Source: DASVWZ01 sp963708575
Lineage (GTDB): Bacteria; Acidobacteriota; Terriglobia; Terriglobales; Acidobacteriaceae
DNA length: 64,000 bases
NCBI GenBank assembly: GCA_963708575.1
Contig: CAVPTB010000007.1
Coordinates: 1,612,001-1,676,000 of the forward strand
Reading direction: 5' to 3'
The position numbers and the translations under genes were made by a program. Positions 62,011 to 64,000 of this stretch are shown piece by piece. Under the pieces are notes generated by a model. That model was not told the origin of the DNA. It did not search any database and saw nothing but the letters and a program-made list of their open reading frames with translations. How positions within the stretch are numbered: position 1 is the stretch's first letter; every line of letters begins with the position of its first letter.

Positions 62011-63266
62011 ACGTTTGTCTCGTCACCGCATTTCCGCCGAGCCAGCAGGCTCTCAACGAATACGGCTATCACATTGCGCGAGAACTTCGTCAGATAGAAG
62101 GAATTTCTCTCACCATCCTGGCGGACGACCTGACGTCTTCGCAATCGGAGTTGGCCGGATTCAACGTGGTCCGCTGCTGGTCATTCAATCGGCCAAAGAA
62201 CATTGAGCGCGTGCTCAGGACGATCCGCGAAATCAAACCCGACATCGTTTGGTTCAATCTGGGTTTCGCGAGCTTCGGGGATAAACCCGTTCCGGCTTTC
62301 ATGGGCATCCTGCTCCCCGCTCTTAGCAGGATGTCCGGTTTCAATACGCATGTCACCCTGCATCAACTGATGGAAACCGTCGATTTAAAAGATGCACGGG
62401 TTCGCTTCCCTAAGATCTATCAGGCGGGCGGGTTCCTGGCCACGCAGGTCCTGCTTTGTGCCAACTCTGTCTCCGTGCTCTTACCTGCATACCGAACGAT
62501 TCTGCGCGATAAATATCGGCGAGGTGTGGTATTTGTCCGTCGCCACGGGACGCTTTGGGGGATTCCGGAGTTTCCCGACTTCACCAAGCGAGGCAATCCC
62601 GATCAACGAATTCTCGCCTTCGGAAAATGGGGAACTTACAAGCGGCTGGAGTTGATCGTGGAGGCGTTCCAGATCGTAAGCCAGCGCATTCCAAATGCCG
62701 AACTAATCATCGCGGGCACCGATCACCCCAAGGCTGCGGGATACATGAAGTCGATTGAAGAAAGCTGCCGAAGCCATCCGAGAATCAAGTTCGTGGGATA
62801 CGTGCCCGAACCAGAGATCCCCTCGCTATTTCAGACAATCAGCGTGGTAGTGATGCCTTACTCTTCATCCGCCGGATCAAGCGGAATCGCCCACTTAGCC
62901 AGCGCATATGGCGTGCCGATCCTCGCATCTGATATTCCTGACTGCCGCGAACTCGTATCGGAAGAGGGGCTAGCCATTGAGTTTTATCAACCAGGCAATG
63001 TACAGAGCCTGGTGGACTCGCTGTCATCTTTGCTTGAAAGTCCTGAGCGCCAGGCCGAAATGGCATTCCAGAACGCCTCTGCCGCCTTGCGAATGAGCAT
63101 GCCTGAAATTATTCGGCAATATGTTCGCTCTTTCGACATGCAGCAACGCGTGGAGCAACTGCTGCAGCTTTCCCGCGCTCGCAATCTTCCCCGCTGGATG
63201 CCTTTTCGCTCCTGGTACGCGCGACGCAGCGCCCGCAACCTGATTCGCCCGAACCAGGCAGAATAA
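62007..63266 (+). CDS. Glycosyltransferase family 4 (GT-B)
   Basis: 419-aa GT-B type glycosyltransferase. The N-terminal domain opens NVCLVTAFPPSQQALNEYGYHIARELR and the C-terminal domain has ILAFGKWGTYKRLELIVEAF, IKFVGYVPEPEIPSLF and the sugar-nucleotide loop PYSSSAGSSGIAHLASAYGVPILASDIPDCRE. Its start ATG at 62007 overlaps the GT2 stop. It likely extends the glycan started by the DPM1-like enzyme. Confidence 0.88.
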   Translation: MNVCLVTAFPPSQQALNEYGYHIARELRQIEGISLTILADDLTSSQSELAGFNVVRCWSFNRPKNIERVLRTIREIKPDIVWFNLGFASFGDKPVPAFMGILLPALSRMSGFNTHVTLHQLMETVDLKDARVRFPKIYQAGGFLATQVLLCANSVSVLLPAYRTILRDKYRRGVVFVRRHGTLWGIPEFPDFTKRGNPDQRILAFGKWGTYKRLELIVEAFQIVSQRIPNAELIIAGTDHPKAAGYMKSIEESCRSHPRIKFVGYVPEPEIPSLFQTISVVVMPYSSSAGSSGIAHLASAYGVPILASDIPDCRELVSEEGLAIEFYQPGNVQSLVDSLSSLLESPERQAEMAFQNASAALRMSMPEIIRQYVRSFDMQQRVEQLLQLSRARNLPRWMPFRSWYARRSARNLIRPNQAE

Positions 63267-63327
63267 AGGCCCGGAACGCGAACTCCAGGCCATCCCAACG
63301 CATAAATCCATAAATCGTTTTCGCGGC

Positions 63328-64000
63328 TTATGAGCACGGAAAATAGGGCTTTGCCGTGCCGGTTTTCATTTGGTTAAAGACGCTCTTCTGCTGCTGCTCG
63401 TACTTCCCGTTGGCCAGCCGATAGTGGATCCATTGCACTAAGCCATAGCGTTGACTCAGGTAGTACTCTTCCTTGTCGTTGCAGTTGCTGTAAGTGCTAT
63501 TGCAGTTGTACCGATAGCTGACTACGAGAGTCGGCATGTTGTTCGGCAGACTGCCTCCGAAGGATACCTTGTAAGGTCCCCAAACCTGATTCACCGCATA
63601 GCCCAAAGACTGGTTCTTGTAGGAGCCGCAACTTACGTGCGTCTGGTAGGTCGTGTTGTTAGAGGTCACCGTGGTTCCTGGGCTCCCTCCCTTCGCGCAG
63701 CGCGTCGTTAACGGCATATTTGTGTTATTTGCGAACTTCTTAAAAGTTGTCGGCTTTCCCCAGTCCAATTCGGTAATCCACAAATAGATGTAGTTGTTGT
63801 CGTAGAGCTGAATATCCCAAGGATCCCCGTTGCCGCTCTTGGTCCAGAAAAATTGACCGGAATCCAGCGTGGTGTAAAGCGGATTTGCGCTGCCCCCCAA
63901 GTGATACTGACCGCGCAGGTCGGAGTCCATGGTCATCCAGTCCAACATATCGTAGGTGCCGGAGGGACAATTTATGGTTGACTCAGCGAACGCGCTCCGC
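63328..64000 (-). CDS. Partial exported protein, relative of the 46.9 kb lipoprotein; truncated by the window edge
   Basis: The frame is open to the right edge of the window, so the N-terminus lies outside. An internal ATG at 63948 (MLDWMTMDSD) is unlikely to be the true start, since the frame before it reads CPSGTYD and joins the same TYDML motif as the relative. Shared blocks are TYDMLDWMTM, PWDIQLYDNNYIYLWITELDW, VWGPYKVSFGGSLPNN and YNCNSTYSNCNDKEEY. Cysteines are conserved with the relative. Function unknown. Confidence 0.78.
   Translation of the reverse strand, partial: RSAFAESTINCPSGTYDMLDWMTMDSDLRGQYHLGGSANPLYTTLDSGQFFWTKSGNGDPWDIQLYDNNYIYLWITELDWGKPTTFKKFANNTNMPLTTRCAKGGSPGTTVTSNNTTYQTHVSCGSYKNQSLGYAVNQVWGPYKVSFGGSLPNNMPTLVVSYRYNCNSTYSNCNDKEEYYLSQRYGLVQWIHYRLANGKYEQQQKSVFNQMKTGTAKPYFPCS

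Noticed and set aside
1..64000. CRISPR array, tRNA, rRNA, prophage or insertion sequence
   Set aside because: No regularly spaced repeats, no cloverleaf-like segments and no transposase, integrase or phage structural genes were recognised on either strand by eye.

Overview
The window is ordinary chromosomal DNA from what looks like an Acidobacteriota bacterium (Terriglobia/Koribacter-like). This placement is inferred from gene content; no rRNA or other marker is present. The signs are a high density of secreted repeat proteins (YVTN propeller, GloVer-type tandem repeats, sortilin/BNR propeller), a propeptide-less S53 peptidase, a solitary nuoB, PEGA and TPR exported proteins, frequent GTG starts with clear GGAGG-type ribosome sites, and an SMC protein with a long acidic insert in its N-terminal head. 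No tRNA, rRNA, CRISPR array, transposase, integrase or phage gene was seen.

Layout. 1-4.1 kb: ABC-2 type permease, M20 dipeptidase and a convergent YVTN propeller protein. 4.6-10.5 kb: smc (TTG start), then purC with a clear sigma-70 promoter, cvpA and a small Fis-like regulator. 10.6-15.4 kb: exported TPR-like protein, an SDR oxidoreductase, a zinc-ribbon protein, a YtxH protein followed by a DUF948-like protein, and an exported glycine-rich protein. 15.5-17.9 kb: mnmA and a cysteine desulfurase, a natural sulfur-transfer pair. 18-25.6 kb: GloVer-repeat protein, cytochrome P460 divergent from an AraC regulator, citrate synthase, a secretin-like protein and a DsbA-like protein. 25.7-34 kb: NAD synthetase, two exported proteins (one frameshifted), GHMP kinase, nuoB, a zinc alcohol dehydrogenase and an exported propeller-like protein. 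34.2-36.5 kb: XdhC, MobA-like transferase and HAD phosphatase, a molybdenum-cofactor handling operon. 36.6-40.2 kb: S53 peptidase, a NifU-like scaffold lacking its third cysteine, and a translationally coupled operon of BtuF-like protein, methionine-sulfoxide-reductase-like GAF protein and MutT. 40.2-51.8 kb: an accessory-looking stretch with palindromic dispersed repeats around an unknown gene, a beta-barrel/PDZ fusion, PEGA protein, M48 peptidase, divergent NRAMP-family transporter, lipoprotein, odd cytochrome c, DDAH-like hydrolase, two zinc-ribbon proteins, DUF2252 and ferredoxin. 52-57.2 kb: a very large propeller protein, a second zinc-ribbon gene behind a strongly structured leader, an orphan NarL-type regulator and a YciE-like ferritin-fold protein. 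57.5-63.3 kb: an ECF sigma factor followed by a surface-glycan-like cluster (frameshifted nucleotidyltransferase/beta-helix protein, STAS protein, small membrane protein, thymidylate-kinase-like protein, DPM1-like GT2, GT4). The window ends inside a gene related to the 46.9 kb lipoprotein.

The most promising unexplained items are the nested-hairpin leader at 55230-55339 before a small zinc-ribbon gene that has a relative at 49.4 kb, the paired palindromic repeats bracketing the unknown gene at 40739-41281, the ECF/STAS/TMPK-like/glycosyltransferase cluster at 57.5-63.3 kb, and the uncharacterised paired cysteine-rich exported proteins at 46.9 and 63.3 kb.
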